This document shows, in pieces, positions 6,004 to 6,338 of a DNA stretch of 6,338 bases. Each line of letters begins with the position of its first letter. The first letter of the stretch is position 1. Origin of the DNA: JAQGHR01 sp031411935 (GTDB taxonomy: Bacteria; Planctomycetota; Planctomycetia; Isosphaerales; Isosphaeraceae). The notes beneath the pieces were generated by a model. The model was given only the letters and a program-made list of their open reading frames with translations. It did not search any database and was not told the DNA's origin. Location of the stretch: positions 1-6,338 of the forward strand of contig JANOBY010000475.1 of the NCBI GenBank assembly GCA_031411935.1, read 5' to 3'. Both the position numbers and the translations under genes were made by a program.

Positions 6004-6074
6004 TAACAAACCTTGATCGCCCGCCAATCCCTCCTGATCGTGCACGGCGGGTCCTCGCGATCGGAAGCCCTGCC

Positions 6075-6338
6075 ATGCCCACCCGCCCTGCCCTTGCCTC
6101 GCTGGCCTTGATTTTCCTGCTCTCGTCCGCGGCGCCCGCCGAGGATTCGGCCGCCCTGCGGGATCGCGTGGACCGCGAGATCGAGCGCGGGATCTCCGGC
6201 CCCGTGGCCGCCCCGGCGACCGACGCCGAGTATGTGCGTCGCGTGTACCTGGACCTCTCGGGGCGCATCCCCCCGGCGATCGAGGCGCGGGGCTTCCTCG
6301 ACGACCCGTCCCCCTACAAGCGCGAGGCGTTGATCGAC
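6075..6338 (+). CDS. Exported DUF1549 (PSCyt2) protein, 3' end cut by the window
   Basis: Only the first 88 codons are present and the frame is open to the last base. A signal peptide (hydrophobic LASLALIFLLSS, cleavage near APA22|E23) is followed by LRDRVDREIERG (28-39). After it comes the typical DUF1549 opening, EYVRRVYLDLSGRIPP (52-67), then FLDDPSPYKREALID (74-88). In Planctomycetes these proteins usually carry DUF1549 followed by DUF1553 and are exported; many have a cytochrome c-like PSCyt1 domain before DUF1549. Here DUF1549 follows the signal peptide directly and no CxxCH heme motif is seen, so this is the form lacking the N-terminal cytochrome domain. The biochemical role of the family is not established. 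GGAAG (6063-6067), 7 nt before the ATG, supports the start. A separate transcription unit from the Tad-like genes is likely. Confidence 0.88.
   Translation, partial: MPTRPALASLALIFLLSSAAPAEDSAALRDRVDREIERGISGPVAAPATDAEYVRRVYLDLSGRIPPAIEARGFLDDPSPYKREALID

Overview
The window reads as chromosomal DNA from a GC-rich planctomycete, most likely of the Isosphaeraceae/Gemmatales type. The reasons are very high GC in the coding regions, a signal-peptide DUF1549 protein (a family greatly expanded in Planctomycetes), and a Tad-like secretin followed by a hypothetical exported protein of a kind I associate with this phylum. No tool was run; the taxonomic assignment is inference.

Layout, all on the + strand. 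(1) 2-1627: the 3' two thirds of hypF, the carbamoyltransferase for [NiFe]-hydrogenase maturation; its 5' end lies outside the window. (2) 1628-2085: about 460 bp without a convincing gene. It holds a run of potential RNA helices directly after hypF (1655-1778), an A+T-rich island (about 1811-1890, roughly 44% GC by hand count), a G/T-rich stretch, and a short leader with a tandem ATTCTCCC repeat before the next gene. (3) 2086-4032: a CpaC/RcpA-type outer-membrane secretin. (4) 4088-4795: an exported protein with a degenerate OmpA-like segment, unnamed, possibly the CpaD/RcpB counterpart. (5) 4916-5827: a TPR lipoprotein resembling TadD. (6) 5828-6074: a spacer with inverted repeats, a near-perfect 20-bp tandem repeat and a plausible sigma70-type promoter. 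(7) 6075-6338: the start of an exported DUF1549 protein, cut by the window end.

Genes 3-5 probably form one operon for the outer-membrane part of a Tad/Flp-type pilus or related secretion machine: a secretin channel, a periplasmic partner and a TPR lipoprotein of the pilotin/assembly class. The ATPase (TadA), inner-membrane proteins (TadB/C), Flp pilin and prepilin peptidase are not in this window. The gap between genes 4 and 5 can form a long hairpin (4807-4846), which may tune expression within the operon. hypF and the DUF1549 gene look like separate transcription units with unrelated jobs. I see no CRISPR array, tRNA, rRNA, intact insertion sequence or prophage gene, and no clear evidence of a wholly new multi-gene system. 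The most interesting parts are the compact three-gene Tad outer-membrane module and the structured non-coding segments.
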